NCBI GenBank assembly: GCA_900617975.1
Contig: UZAE01012259.1
Location: 1-18,841 of the forward strand
DNA from: Rodentolepis nana
Lineage: Eukaryota; Platyhelminthes; Cestoda; Cyclophyllidea; Hymenolepididae
Direction: 5' to 3'
Length of the DNA stretch: 18,841 nt
The notes under the pieces are model-generated. The model ran no database searches. It was not told the origin of the DNA and saw only the letters and a list, made by a program, of their open reading frames with translations. Below are positions 9,801-18,841 of the stretch, piece by piece. A program made the translations under genes and the position numbers. How positions within the stretch are numbered: the first letter of the stretch is position 1; every line of letters starts with the position of its first letter.

Positions 9801-11070
9801 ACTTGAGATAATTCAATCCAAGAGAAACATTGAATAGGCAGTTCATGAAAGACTATTTACAGGAAAAATCTGCATATTCTTGACTCTCAAATGTTAAGCT
9901 ATCACCGAACGAATGAAATTTTACCACGACTATCTGCTCAGACTTCGAGAGCAGAGTGCGTCCACATTCACCTAAGAATGTCCTGTGACCATAAGAAATT
10001 AATTATCGAAACTTAAATTAAATTAACTTTTTCTTCAATTCTCACTCATGAATATCAGCTTCATTATGACTAAAATCAGAATAAAGGAGAATTTTTACTT
10101 GTACCACTTGCTTCCTAAGGACAATTTCAAGGCTCTCTTCAATAATTGTGTTCGTCTTTTTGCTCTACATGTGACATTGAGTATTAAGCAACTCAAGCCG
10201 TATTTGATTGGGTCTGTAAACTAATCTTTTCCATTCAGTCAAAATTACCGGTTAACTAAAATATTAGAGCAGTAGATAAATAGTGTCGGGGTAGGAAGGG
10301 AGGAATATGAGCCTTCCAAGCTTACTCGATTTTGAATTCTCTCCATTATGGCAAGCGCTTCAGACTTCTTTGAACTTTCTGCTTCATCAATCAGAGATCG
10401 AATCTCCTCGAGGGCTAGGGGTATTAGACCTTCGCGCATTTGGTAGAAAGTTGCTCCAACCCCAATATGAGCGAGAAATACAAGAATGAGGAGGACAGTG
10501 AACTGAAATAGAACGGCAAAAATTCATAGTATGAGAATCGTTTTGCATTTATAGGTATCTACGCGTTTTTTGTCCTGGAATGTGTGAATTCGAACGATTA
10601 CTAATTGAGGCTAATTTGTTCTAACTTTGCAAATTAACTGACAGTAGGTAGTCCACCTTCTTAATGAAGATACCCCCTTTATAAATACACTCCTATGGCA
10701 TAGCTTATCCAACTTCACCTTAAATATGTGTAATTTAATTTGCTCAGTCATTAAGTTTGCATCCCCCAAATATCCATCTTCCATCCACTGCTGTGTAACA
10801 ATTACGAATTTACTTTAAGCTAACTTTGACATTATAGTCGACTTTACGAGAGCGGTTATTATTTAGTTACTCAAGAAACGCGCTTACAGTTCTAAGAATG
10901 CATCGATTGATATAAAAGGCACCAATATATCCTAGGCTGGTGGTCACTAACGCTGATCCTCCGATTGCCATCAGAGCAACAGGAATCGCCAATTGGGATA
11001 GGATACAGTATTTGCCACAATGTTCGAAGTAGAAGAATAATCCAATTCCAAGAACACTTAATCCGAGAAG
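6864..11070 (-). CDS. tetraspanin, second paralogue (four certain exons, first exon unassigned)
   Basis: Minus-strand exons are 11070-10888 (61 aa), 10502-10326 (59 aa), 7644-7528 (39 aa) and 7019-6864 (51 aa plus TAA). All junctions are GT-AG and phase 0. Exon one listed gives TM1 (from LLGLSVLGIG), the small loop and TM2; the next gives TM3 (FTVLLILVFLAHIGVG) and an acidic/basic helix; the third has YKCCGG, SCC and a further Cys; the last starts GC and has TM4 with a buried Glu (FLFEFFLVV). The six large-loop cysteines match the gene at 3183-4072. Introns are 385, 2681 and 508 bp. The exon at 11070 may extend to 11098 or 11087; the N-terminus lies further right. The partner and role of the protein are unknown. 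It looks intact, not a pseudogene. Confidence 0.9.
7089..7410 (+). mobile_element. SINE-like element, copy 1, in the last intron of the second tetraspanin
   Basis: This copy shares with 8390-8595 a head containing ATAGACTT, the palindrome CCACGTGG (7117-7124) and AGTCTATTAACA (7160-7171). It also shares a 3' end reading AAGTCAACTAAACGGCT and then GCCTGCTATTTGATAT (7389-7404), similar to the LINE tail. It carries about 50 bp more in the middle than the other copy. Flanks AAATTTATTTTAG (7076-7088) and AAATTTTATTTAG (7409-7421) may be a decayed target duplication, but they are AT-rich. I found no clear tRNA A and B boxes. It could instead be the 3' UTR of a truncated LINE. The boundaries are approximate. 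Confidence 0.6.
8382..8389. repeat. target site duplication of SINE-like copy 2, left
   Basis: TGATATAA immediately before the element, matching 8596-8603 after its A-rich tail. Confidence 0.6.
8390..8595 (+). mobile_element. SINE-like element, copy 2, in the 2.7-kb intron of the second tetraspanin
   Basis: The head reads CCATAGACTTTCTTCCACGT and on to GTGC, then TATACATATACG and AGTCTATTAACA; the middle is pyrimidine-rich. The 3' end reads CTAAATGGCTGATGATAACA, then GACTGCCATTTGATAT (8561-8576), then AAATAAATAAAT. Direct repeats TGATATAA at 8382-8389 and 8596-8603 fit a target site duplication, giving a 206-bp insert. ATAGACTTT (8403-8411) and AAAGTCTAT (8456-8464) form a perfect 9-bp inverted repeat around the CCACGTGG palindrome (8415-8422). 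The shared LINE-like tail suggests mobilisation by the LINE machinery, which is inference. Confidence 0.7.
8596..8603. repeat. target site duplication of SINE-like copy 2, right
   Basis: TGATATAA directly after the AAATA-type tail, partner of 8382-8389. The repeat is short and AT-rich, but it sits exactly at both element boundaries. Confidence 0.6.
8604..10325. other. remainder of the large intron of the second tetraspanin
   Basis: Non-coding as far as I can tell. Open frames at 9061-9243 and 9365-9607 on the + strand, antisense to the gene, have no recognisable domain and no convincing start context. Confidence 0.5.
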
Positions 11071-11098
11071 CTGAAATTCGATAAAGCCTGATAATGAG

Positions 11099-13900
11099 CT
11101 GAATGGTTTCCAAATGTTCCATTGAAATATTTTAATCGTCGGTTATTTTGGGAACAAATTTCAAACGCCATATGCAATTTGGGTGACTTTCATTATTATC
11201 CACCAATGTTGATTATACTTGAATCACCTGGAGAACAGTGCGCCATTGCGACTATTTGCGGGTAGATACGAGAAGCTCTTGGACAGTGCAGATTCCACTG
11301 ATGTTCAAGTGACTAATTTGAGGCGGTCGAATGGTTAATTTACCTACCTTACTGTAAAATTAAGCTTTGAGTAAACAGCGATGATTTCATCTTCCAAACT
11401 GAATTCTATTTGGACTAAATTAAAGTAATTCCCATTGAATACTTTAGTAAACGCAATTGTCAGTGGCGATACACGATGTTCCCAAGTTAGATTTAGTGGA
11501 TTTTTTTCCAAAATAAAACAGATAAACTACAATATCTCTATTTAATGTAAATGCCTGAAAAGACCTTCATTAAAAGCGTTAATTGCATAACACTTTCTTA
11601 TTAACATTTTTACTTATTATTCCACAAAATAAGTCGGCCTTTTCGTGACTAATGGTTCAATTCTAGCACAAGTACCATTCTTTTACTCAACAACTTAGAA
11701 TAAGTTTAAAAAATGATAAAATCTCATGACTGAACAAAAATCCTAGCTGAAATAGACACATGCATATATTTAAAGTTTTTATTAGAGAAAAACAAGGCAA
11801 TTTTTTAAAGGAATCTGAAGAGAATAACTCATGGAAGGAAAAATCCTTTGCAACTTGTTCGATTAGTTGTTTTCACGAAAGTCAATTATGTAACTCAGCT
11901 ATTTATGCGCAATCTCATGGGTTTTCATGACAAATGAAGATTTTTGAACTGGCTTAGGGTGAAAACTAAGGTGTGTAGTCGAAGGTGAACATTGAACTCG
12001 ACATGAATCGAATTGAATGATTCAGAATACATAACAATTCTCCTCAGGCTTCCAGGCTCTTCGTTAAATTGCTATTTGTGCTTACAGAATCTCATCTGAC
12101 TGCACTATTAAGTCGATTAATTGCGGAAAAATTGAACATTGATTGGCACTTATATGGCCCTTGGAGAGCAAAAAACTACGCATTTTTACCAAAAATGGTT
12201 TAAAAATATACTGTTTTGAATTGTTCTAACTAATTTCCGTCAATTGCAAAAGTCAAATAATTATGAAACATGAATTTCAAATAATTTTCGGAAAAAAACA
12301 TCATTGCACACCCAACTATTTAGTCTCGTCTCTAGAAAAAATCTCTCTAAGACAATCTTCATCTCAATTCATCAATAAACTTACAAGTCAAAAATGCTGA
12401 ACTATTATATATAAATATACGAGAATGAAATCCGTAATTTAGCGGTAAACAGAAACGATGCTTGAATTTACACCATCAATCCATCATTCATGCACCTCCC
12501 AAGTGAAGACACGATTTATTCAGAAAAGGTAAAAGAAACACGTTCGATATGCTGGCCTCAAATATAGTAAAGTATTTAGCTTACCTTAGCTTAGTCATAT
12601 TCGTGTCCATTATTGTGTGCTCACTTTAATGGGTCCAAGATAGATAACGATATCCCCAATCACCAGTACTTGCCAATGAATCGGACCACTTTTATAGCAA
12701 GAAAGTTATTTAATAAAAAAGTCCCGAATGAGTTTTTTTAAAAAGGTCTAAAGTTTTAAAATCAAATATAGGCGATTGTTATCCAGAGTTTAAATTTGTT
12801 AAGATAACAAACTTATTGTAAAAGTCGTTTGAATATACACAATCGCTTTCAACTAGCATTACTAACATGAAGTGTCTTGCCAAGCTCACAATTTCGTGTA
12901 AAAAGGAGCTATGCACGTTCTCAAAGTGAAAAATAAGTTTTGGTTCGTAACAAAACGTTGGCAATGCTAACTTTACTTCAACGAGAATTCAACCGAGAGT
13001 CATTACTTGTATGGAAGTGAAACAAACAGTTTTATCAAGTGAAAATGTTAACTTCTCTTCATTCATAAGAACACTGTGCACTTTGAAATGAGTTAAGGAT
13101 ACCTGTATGAACTTTTAGACCTAAATTTGTATTTTCCTGAAAGTAGAATTCAAAGGGACCCTTATGAAAAGTAAACTGCGAATTGGTGAACAGGGTTCAA
13201 ATGAACTACCTGACCTACTATAGTCCCACAGTTGTCCTCAGAGTTCTGTTTATATCTCAGTTCAGACATGTTCATTTTGAAAGTGGAAATTAGATTTTTT
13301 TCATACGAATTGTCACTATCCTAAATAGGAAAGCTTACAATTCCACAGAACTCATTTCGATAAATTAGAAAATAAACCAGTTTGTGATAATAATTAAAAA
13401 AATTAACTACTGCATGAAATGTTCGTTATTAGCTTATGCAATTCATGTGCGACTTGGCTTTCAGATGCATTATTAAAAATCCACGGATATAAATATGATC
13501 TGTATATTCTACAGAAGTTCTATAAAAGATTGAGAACCTATAAACCGCAGAATTGAAAATCATTTAATCATCTAGGCAAAATACGCATAAATTTACCTGA
13601 AGTTGAAGAAAATGTACGAATTTTGCTGAAAAGCTTGCGGGAATTGGAAATGCAGGAAATGTAATGAAAAAAAAGAACTCGGGTAATTGAAGTAGTGGGT
13701 GGCGTTGACAACCGCTAGTCGCAATGTGTTAAGATATTTACAAAAGGAAGACTATTTCAGAGAGTAAATTGATTTGTAGACATTTACGAGCGTGAATATA
13801 CTTACCTGACATGATTAGATTCCAATAAAAAGGGTTAATCAAAGCAATTGGGGTAGATAAAGAAACCAATAATTTTACAAGAACGGAATATTTTAATTCT
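11099..13900. other. AT-rich 5' flank or first intron of the second tetraspanin
   Basis: Apart from the candidate first exons named at 12585-13812, I see no exon, repeat family copy or RNA gene. Open frames such as 12779-12964 (-) are short and featureless. Confidence 0.5.
12585..12610 (-). other. candidate first coding exon of the second tetraspanin
   Basis: Minus-strand ATG at 12610-12608 with A at -3 starts MDTNMTKL and ends in phase 2 before GTAAGC (12584-12579). Joined to an acceptor at 11099 it would give MDTNMTKLSSLSGFIEFQ running straight into LLGLSVLG of TM1, a normal tetraspanin N-terminus length. Two rivals fit equally well by phase: 13355-13339 (MSSVE, phase 2, donor GTAAGC) and 13812-13806 (ATGTCAG before a consensus GTAAGT, phase 1, to an acceptor at 11088). 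Sequence alone cannot choose. A conserved phase-0 acceptor at 11071 could also join an exon I did not find. Confidence 0.25.
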
Positions 13901-14194
13901 TTATAAAATTATCATTGATATTACCATTGACACATCAATTATGACACCCCATATGAGCTTCTTTATGCCAACAAAAAATCGCTTGCGTGTAATAAAATCT
14001 CGTATAAATGGGGGTAGCGTGATCAACCGCAGAAGTAGACCTCTAAGTGATCCGTCTTCACCACCTAAACTCTCGTTAACCACCCACTTTTGGACTGGTT
14101 GGTCGTTTCTCTGAGTAGAAGTTTTCTCCTGATTAATTTTTTTAATTAATTTTCCTCTGCTTTGGGAGGTAATAATAATGTGAATAATAAACAC
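13901..14194 (-). CDS. unassigned 97-codon open frame
   Basis: The frame opens with an ATG and a hydrophobic start, has a charged middle (KWVVNESLGGEDGSLRG) and ends in a hydrophobic stretch before the stop. The same DNA is also largely open on the + strand, so coding direction is uncertain. I do not recognise either protein. It might be a fragment of a mobile element or accidental. It has no poly(A) signal or splice context that I trust. Confidence 0.2.
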   Translation of the reverse strand: MFIIHIIITSQSRGKLIKKINQEKTSTQRNDQPVQKWVVNESLGGEDGSLRGLLLRLITLPPFIRDFITRKRFFVGIKKLIWGVIIDVSMVISMIIL

Positions 14195-14694
14195 ACATAT
14201 GATCAGTAGATAATCAACGTGAACAACTGTCCGACTTCAAGCTATATTAGCCAATTTCCACGCTTTATACTTTGAAAAATTTTAATATCACTAAGTTACC
14301 ACCAGATATGGCATTTCAAAACATACGAGCTCAAGGTCGTGAAACACGATCTAAACTTCGCAATTATTCTAAATTATTTTATAAAAGGTGGATTCGCTAG
14401 GAAATGCAATAAGATAAAATATTTGAAAATTGAACAGAAAAATTGGAAAAAAATTCAGGGATGTGTAAACTCTAGTAATTACCCTGTTGGGGCGTTTTTC
14501 AGGTTCCATCACCATGAAACGAACTGCAAAGTGGATAATCAGAGGGGTATTCTAATCAAGTGATCAGCCATGACCAAGGAATCTGTCGTCTTGACATATA
14601 TATCATAAATATATCAAATAGCAATCTACTATATCGTTGTCATAAAACAATATGTTAGAAATACGTAATTCTGTTGTCCAGTTTCATTATTATT
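14195..14694. other. stretch with no supported gene
   Basis: A + strand open frame (14339-14563) has no recognisable domain, no good start context and AT-biased codons. Nothing else stands out. Confidence 0.4.
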
Positions 14695-15039
14695 TTATGT
14701 TGACGAAGTACGGTGCCTCAAACCCTCATATATCGAAACACAAGTAGCAAATTTCTGATTAAACTCGAACAAACCCCATAATTTAACGTTTTCTGACGTG
14801 ATTTTTTGGTGTGACTGGTGTGGCGTCCGGTGTTTCTCTGTTTCGTATTCGAACGAGAGTATTTCAAAGTTCACTTCTGTTGGCGTGTGCGTGTTTGAAT
14901 CTGTGCATACAAGCCTTTCTAGGTGGGTACGTTTTTGTTTAACATTTAGCGCTATGCTTTCAAACAAACTTTTTGTGCCATTGATGGTGGTGGTGGTATT
15001 GACAAAGATATGGTTCTTAAAATATGTGTAATAAATCAA
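14695..15039 (-). CDS. unassigned 114-codon open frame
   Basis: This is the longest unbroken frame in the right half of the window. Its protein is Thr/Ser/Glu-rich with two cysteines and no membrane segment or motif I recognise. The + strand over 14798-15031 is also open, which weakens the case. The + strand here is unusually GT-rich compared with its surroundings. It could be a single-exon gene, an exon, or chance. Confidence 0.2.
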   Translation of the reverse strand: MIYYTYFKNHIFVNTTTTINGTKSLFESIALNVKQKRTHLERLVCTDSNTHTPTEVNFEILSFEYETEKHRTPHQSHQKITSENVKLWGLFEFNQKFATCVSIYEGLRHRTSST

Positions 15040-17637
15040 AATTCTCTGAAGGTGATAACTAAGACGAATGCGGGAAGTTACAAAGGAATTTGCAGTGAGA
15101 CCTATAAAATAAGACTAAATTTAATAAATAGACAAGGTTAGTAAATAAAATGACTTATTTACCCTTGGCTAAGACAAGAGACGACATGGTCGATTGGAAC
15201 TACATTATTCTGTCAACAAACTCTGCATACATGGAGATAATCTCCTCCACAAAAAGGCAGGCCGATTCTTGCAATTTTAGCATTGGAATGCATTAAAATT
15301 AAATTATATTACTAACGAGAGATTGGATAAGTCCATGCTTCACAACTTTAAACCAGATAAGACTGTTGGGTTATTGAATTCATTAGATTATCTTAACTCA
15401 CCCTCTTCTCGATGTTATGCCTTCCCTGTTCCACCAATCGGAATAGAATACATAGTCAACAAACGTTTGTGATGTATACAATTAACATATAAAGCCATAT
15501 CAATGAAGTAGAAAGCGGAATTTTCTGTTAGCTTTTTGCGAAAGAACTTTATTAAATGCATTGAACCCATGTGGTGTTCCTGAAGTTCCGGCTATCAGTT
15601 AATTACCCAATAAATTGAGAGTCAAAGGAGAGAGTGGAAAACCTCTTTAAAGATCTCTATTAGGATGTCGGTTTGTCCTTCCAACTGTTAGGCTTCTAAT
15701 TTTAGCAAGTAGTGGCTTAGATGGTCTTCCATGCTTTCTTGAAATCTTTGCGAATGCAAAAAGCGGGGAAGAGAAAATGGCCGAAGCAAACAAAGTCGGG
15801 AGGTTAATGAGATGATGAAAGTAAATAAACGATGGAAAACAGTTGCTTGAAGAGCATGAAAAACTCAATTTCAAAATCGTAAAAGCTCAAATAACCAGAC
15901 TTCTCAATTATTTCCAAACTTAATACCTTCAAGTTTCTCAAGTTAATAGGGTGCTATTTACCTAACACAAAACCATAACCTCTCAAAATATTCACTGAAC
16001 ACAACTTGAAAGCCAGACACAATTTGTATCTTTGACACGAATCCTACCAAATCCTGGTTTAATCCTTGAAACTAACAATTTCCACCTTTCTTTAGTAAAT
16101 GATCACTTGGAGTTCATTTTATTCAAATCCATAGAAGGGATAAAGGCTTCACAGGTAAACTTTAACAGCCCATTTCTTCAAAGAGTCGAACTCTATAATT
16201 CAGCATTTAACTGAAGCATTCAAACTTTACCTATTGATTTAGCCGGCAACTTATGTAAATGTAGGCAAAACTGGTGCTATTCCTGTACCCTCAGGTATGC
16301 TCAAAAGTTTTGTCGTGAATCAAGTGTATGCGAGAAAAATGATTATAAAAAGCGCAACTCAGGTATCTCACTTGAGTTAACTAATGAGATTATACAAAGC
16401 AGGTTAGACATGTAGATGCCATTATATTTGTCCATACTTGGATATCATAAGAACTCCCACCTACTAGAATATTAAGTTACAGCGCAGTGAGCCAAGTGTT
16501 GCAGAGGTGTATAAGATTGTATGCGGTAGACTTAGGAGTTAAAATAGCCACTTTAAATGAAGCAAATCCTCCAAATCGGAGATTTTAAAGAGGAGGAACT
16601 TATCCGGTAAATTGCAGTAATTCAATGGCAAAAAAGCGAAAACGGACGCATCTTTTCCCATCGGAAATAATGAAAATAAAGCAGTCTAGTGAATATATTG
16701 GTTTCAAGACTTATTGTATTTTAATGCAACCAAATAAATACTAATTACATAAAACCTAATTTACTTCAGAATGAAACAATCTCGCAGTTGTTTTCATTCT
16801 CATAACCACTAGGATAAGTTTCAATAAAAACTAAATTGAAGTAAACAGAATTAGTACAAAAATCGACATTCAGACCAAGGCTGTACTTAATTCTTAAATT
16901 GGAAGCAACTGAACCGGTAAATTTCCACAAAAAGTGATGTTCAAAAAAGGTAGAATATGGAGGTGGCTATTTTGAGAGAAATCAAAGTGTGCAAGACGTA
17001 ATCAACAAACCCCACCGACAAAGAAATATCAATTTTTTACTGACAACGAAATAATTAAATTTAAAACATCTATATAAATCATTACTTCATTTGCTTTTTT
17101 AATGAGAACAAAAAATAATTGTCACAATTTAAAATTATTGATCCTCGATACCGTTAATTGAACCATTAGGATAAATGTTTTTAATAAGAGAAACTAACGG
17201 ATAACAAATAAATAGCAAAGTACTTGAATAGCAGGAATCATATACAATTCATTCTGGAATCCTGATTAAAGTAACTTGAACATACATAACCCAAACATGG
17301 AAAGCAAAAAATGACTACAATTGGTTTTGTAACAAATTTTAAAGAAAATTGAAATTATTCTCATTTACATGCCAGTTAAGGGGGTGGAGGGGGGGGGGTC
17401 GAGATAATTCTATGACCTGGTATGACATGCGTGGAAGAAATGTAATATTCACAATAAAGGAGAAATTTGCAACAGGACAAAAATATATAATATGTAGGGA
17501 GTTAGCAATAAATTTAGTGGTGGCACTAAGCAAAAGATAAATTTTTGAATCACTTCAAAGTTGAAAATATTTAGAAGAAATTCACTAGAATAGGCATCTA
17601 TACTATTGCGAAAGAGTTGTACTCAAAATAAAAAACA
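15040..17637. other. long AT-rich stretch without a supported gene
   Basis: Small open frames overlap on both strands at 15647-15874. The + strand there reads LASSGLDGLPCFLEIF and ends in MR stop near 15810, and the - strand reads a basic protein; neither is recognised. A G-rich run lies at 17380-17398. No LINE tail or SINE-like copy was found. Confidence 0.45.
17380..17398 (+). repeat. G-rich tract with a G10 run
   Basis: G5-T-GG-A-G10 on the + strand (G10 at 17389-17398), in AT-rich DNA. It could form a quadruplex; no function can be assigned. Confidence 0.6.
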
Positions 17638-18155
17638 ATGGCGTCTGGAACTGCCTCCAATAATGACAACCTCCGCAAAGACTTCCACGCCCACAACATG
17701 GAGCAAGTGGATATCGAACTTTCCTGAAAAGGGTTTCAAAAGTTGCTTCAGTCCTGTCCATTAACTCGACTCATTGAAAATCGTTAAGAATAAGAGTGAC
17801 TTTCTCAACATCATCTCTTACGTACGCAACAGGACAACAAGTCAAGGACTAAGAAAGAGGAAAGAAGGTGGAAGTGGCGGAGATTGAAACATTGAAACTG
17901 GTGAAATCGCAAAATTTGGCCAATAACCACATTTCGAATTTCTCTCAATTTCGCCGGAGGGCCATCACCTGCTGTGCCAAACACATTGAGCAGACACAAC
18001 ATCTCCCCCCCCCCTCTTTTTCGATGGCCCATGCAAACCATCAGGATGGAGCTTATTCTCTTCTATGCCAACATAATTTACAAAGTCAATGCCCCCTCAT
18101 GTACAGTTCAAACGTAAGAGAAAACGTCTCCATCAAAGTCCCACAATGTCGATGA
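17638..18155 (+). pseudogene. GC-richer patch that may be a decayed coding sequence
   Basis: This half-kilobase is less AT-rich than its flanks. An ATG at 17638 in a good context opens MASGTASNNDNLRKDFHAHN and stops at 17725-17727. Coding-like text then appears in other frames, including a frame open from 17868 to 18155, without usable splice sites. That pattern would fit a broken retrocopy or an old element fragment. I do not recognise the protein and could be reading chance composition. A C10 run interrupts it at 18005-18014. Confidence 0.2.
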
Positions 18156-18403
18156 TACAAAGTCAAATTTCCAAATTTGGGAATTTAATACTTTTGACTC
18201 CATTAGTCAAATGACAAAGTAAAATTATTCCCGGTCCCTTGAATTCAAGCTGATATGCACAGAAAAACATTTGAAATGAGGCCCAAATTAACTACTAATA
18301 CTGTAAAAAAATATAGCAAAATAAGTGACTTACAAAGGTAAGGGACGTGAGAATGAGGACAGTAGTTCGCCAACATCGTGGCGAGGTCGAAAAACAGCAA
18401 CAC

Positions 18404-18421
18404 ATATATATATATATATAT
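18404..18421. repeat. (AT)n microsatellite
   Basis: About nine AT units followed by TTATTTATA. No LINE tail motif precedes it on either strand. Confidence 0.9.
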
Positions 18422-18521
18422 TTATTTATATACCAACCAGTCCAATTTTAAGTCCAATGGCTACACCACAGTCGAGGAGAACGTCATGTCGTGGAGATGG
18501 TGGAGCAACACGTGAATAAGT

Positions 18522-18550
18522 GTATGTGCAGCACTAGTGCACATGCATAC
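18522..18550. repeat. short inverted repeat around a perfect palindrome
   Basis: GCACTAGTGC (18531-18540) is a perfect 10-bp palindrome. It is flanked by GTATGTGCA on the left and TGCACATGCATAC on the right, which can pair with a small bulge. Confidence 0.6.
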
Positions 18551-18578
18551 AATTGTCGCAAAAACCTATGCACACCCC

Positions 18579-18827
18579 TTAGTCTGATTGGATGATGATG
18601 ACCTTGAGGCGCGCGTTTGTAATGAGCTTTAATAGTAGCTGTGACGGCCCGCTCTCTCTTGCTCTTTCAAAGTCAACAATCACTCCATCCTCCTCTATAA
18701 TTTGGCCAATTCTCTTGGCGTGGTGATTGAAGGTGGTAGAGGTTTGTTTTGGCCGAGTGAATGAGTAAATGCTAATAAAACTTGAAGGCATGATTGACTT
18801 AGTTTTGTGGTAGTTTGCTTTATTCAT
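18579..18827 (-). CDS. unassigned 82-codon open frame at the right edge
   Basis: The C-terminal two thirds (KRIGQIIEEDGVIVDFERAR onwards) have balanced composition and could be a real exon or an element fragment. The N-terminal third is low in information. No family recognised, no splice signals confirmed, and the frame lies at the window edge. Confidence 0.2.
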   Translation of the reverse strand: MNKANYHKTKSIMPSSFISIYSFTRPKQTSTTFNHHAKRIGQIIEEDGVIVDFERARESGPSQLLLKLITNARLKVIIIQSD

Positions 18828-18841
18828 GCTAAAGTAAAATG

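Noticed and set aside
10245..10439. Minus-strand ORF starting MREGLIPL
   Set aside because: Its first part is the second half of the TM3 exon; beyond 10326 it reads into the intron after a good GTAAGC donor.
10892..11122. Minus-strand 76-codon ORF starting MEHLETIQ
   Set aside because: It is the wrong frame of the tetraspanin TM1-TM2 exon; the frame beginning LLGLSVLG carries the family pattern and the splice sites.
17680..17710. A third CCG-type tetraspanin loop on the minus strand
   Set aside because: TGTTGTGGG occurs by chance; the following residues lack the second CC pair and no TM exon is nearby.
1..18841. CRISPR arrays, bacterial operons, ribosome binding sites, riboswitches
   Set aside because: The window is a spliced animal genome; no regularly spaced repeats or prokaryotic gene layout are present.

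Overview
The window is eukaryotic, from an AT-rich invertebrate animal. Its two recognisable host genes are spliced tetraspanins with GT-AG introns. One of them has five introns of only 42-48 bp. The mobile elements are non-LTR retrotransposon (LINE) remains and short LINE-dependent copies ending in AAATA-type tails. No operon, ribosome binding site, tRNA, rRNA or CRISPR array is visible. Tiny introns and several tetraspanin paralogues would suit a flatworm or a compact arthropod genome. The RNase H-bearing LINE is of a type common in arthropods. The sequence alone does not settle the phylum.

Layout: 1-1486 is the 3' part of a decayed I/Jockey/R1-type LINE on the + strand, with reverse transcriptase end, RNase H, a CCHC knuckle and a 3' tail. 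3072-4088 is a compact, complete tetraspanin gene (+ strand, six exons, 220 aa) with a TATA box and a poly(A) signal. 6310-6363 is a 54-bp LINE tail insertion with a perfect 10-bp target site duplication. 6864-11070 is a second tetraspanin gene on the - strand, convergent with the first. Four exons are certain, covering all four membrane segments, the CCG loop and the stop; the first coding exon is not pinned down and three candidates lie at 12585-13812. The last two introns of the second gene each hold one copy of a short SINE-like element (7089-7410 and 8390-8595) whose 3' end resembles the LINE tail. From about 11.1 kb to the right end I see mainly AT-rich non-coding DNA, a few unassigned open frames, microsatellites and 10-nt C/G runs.

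The two tetraspanins share phase-0 splice positions around the conserved domain, so they are paralogues, but one is miniature and the other has grown by long introns and insertions. The main points of interest are this contrast, a lineage-specific intron, and a set of elements of different kinds that share one 3' tail.
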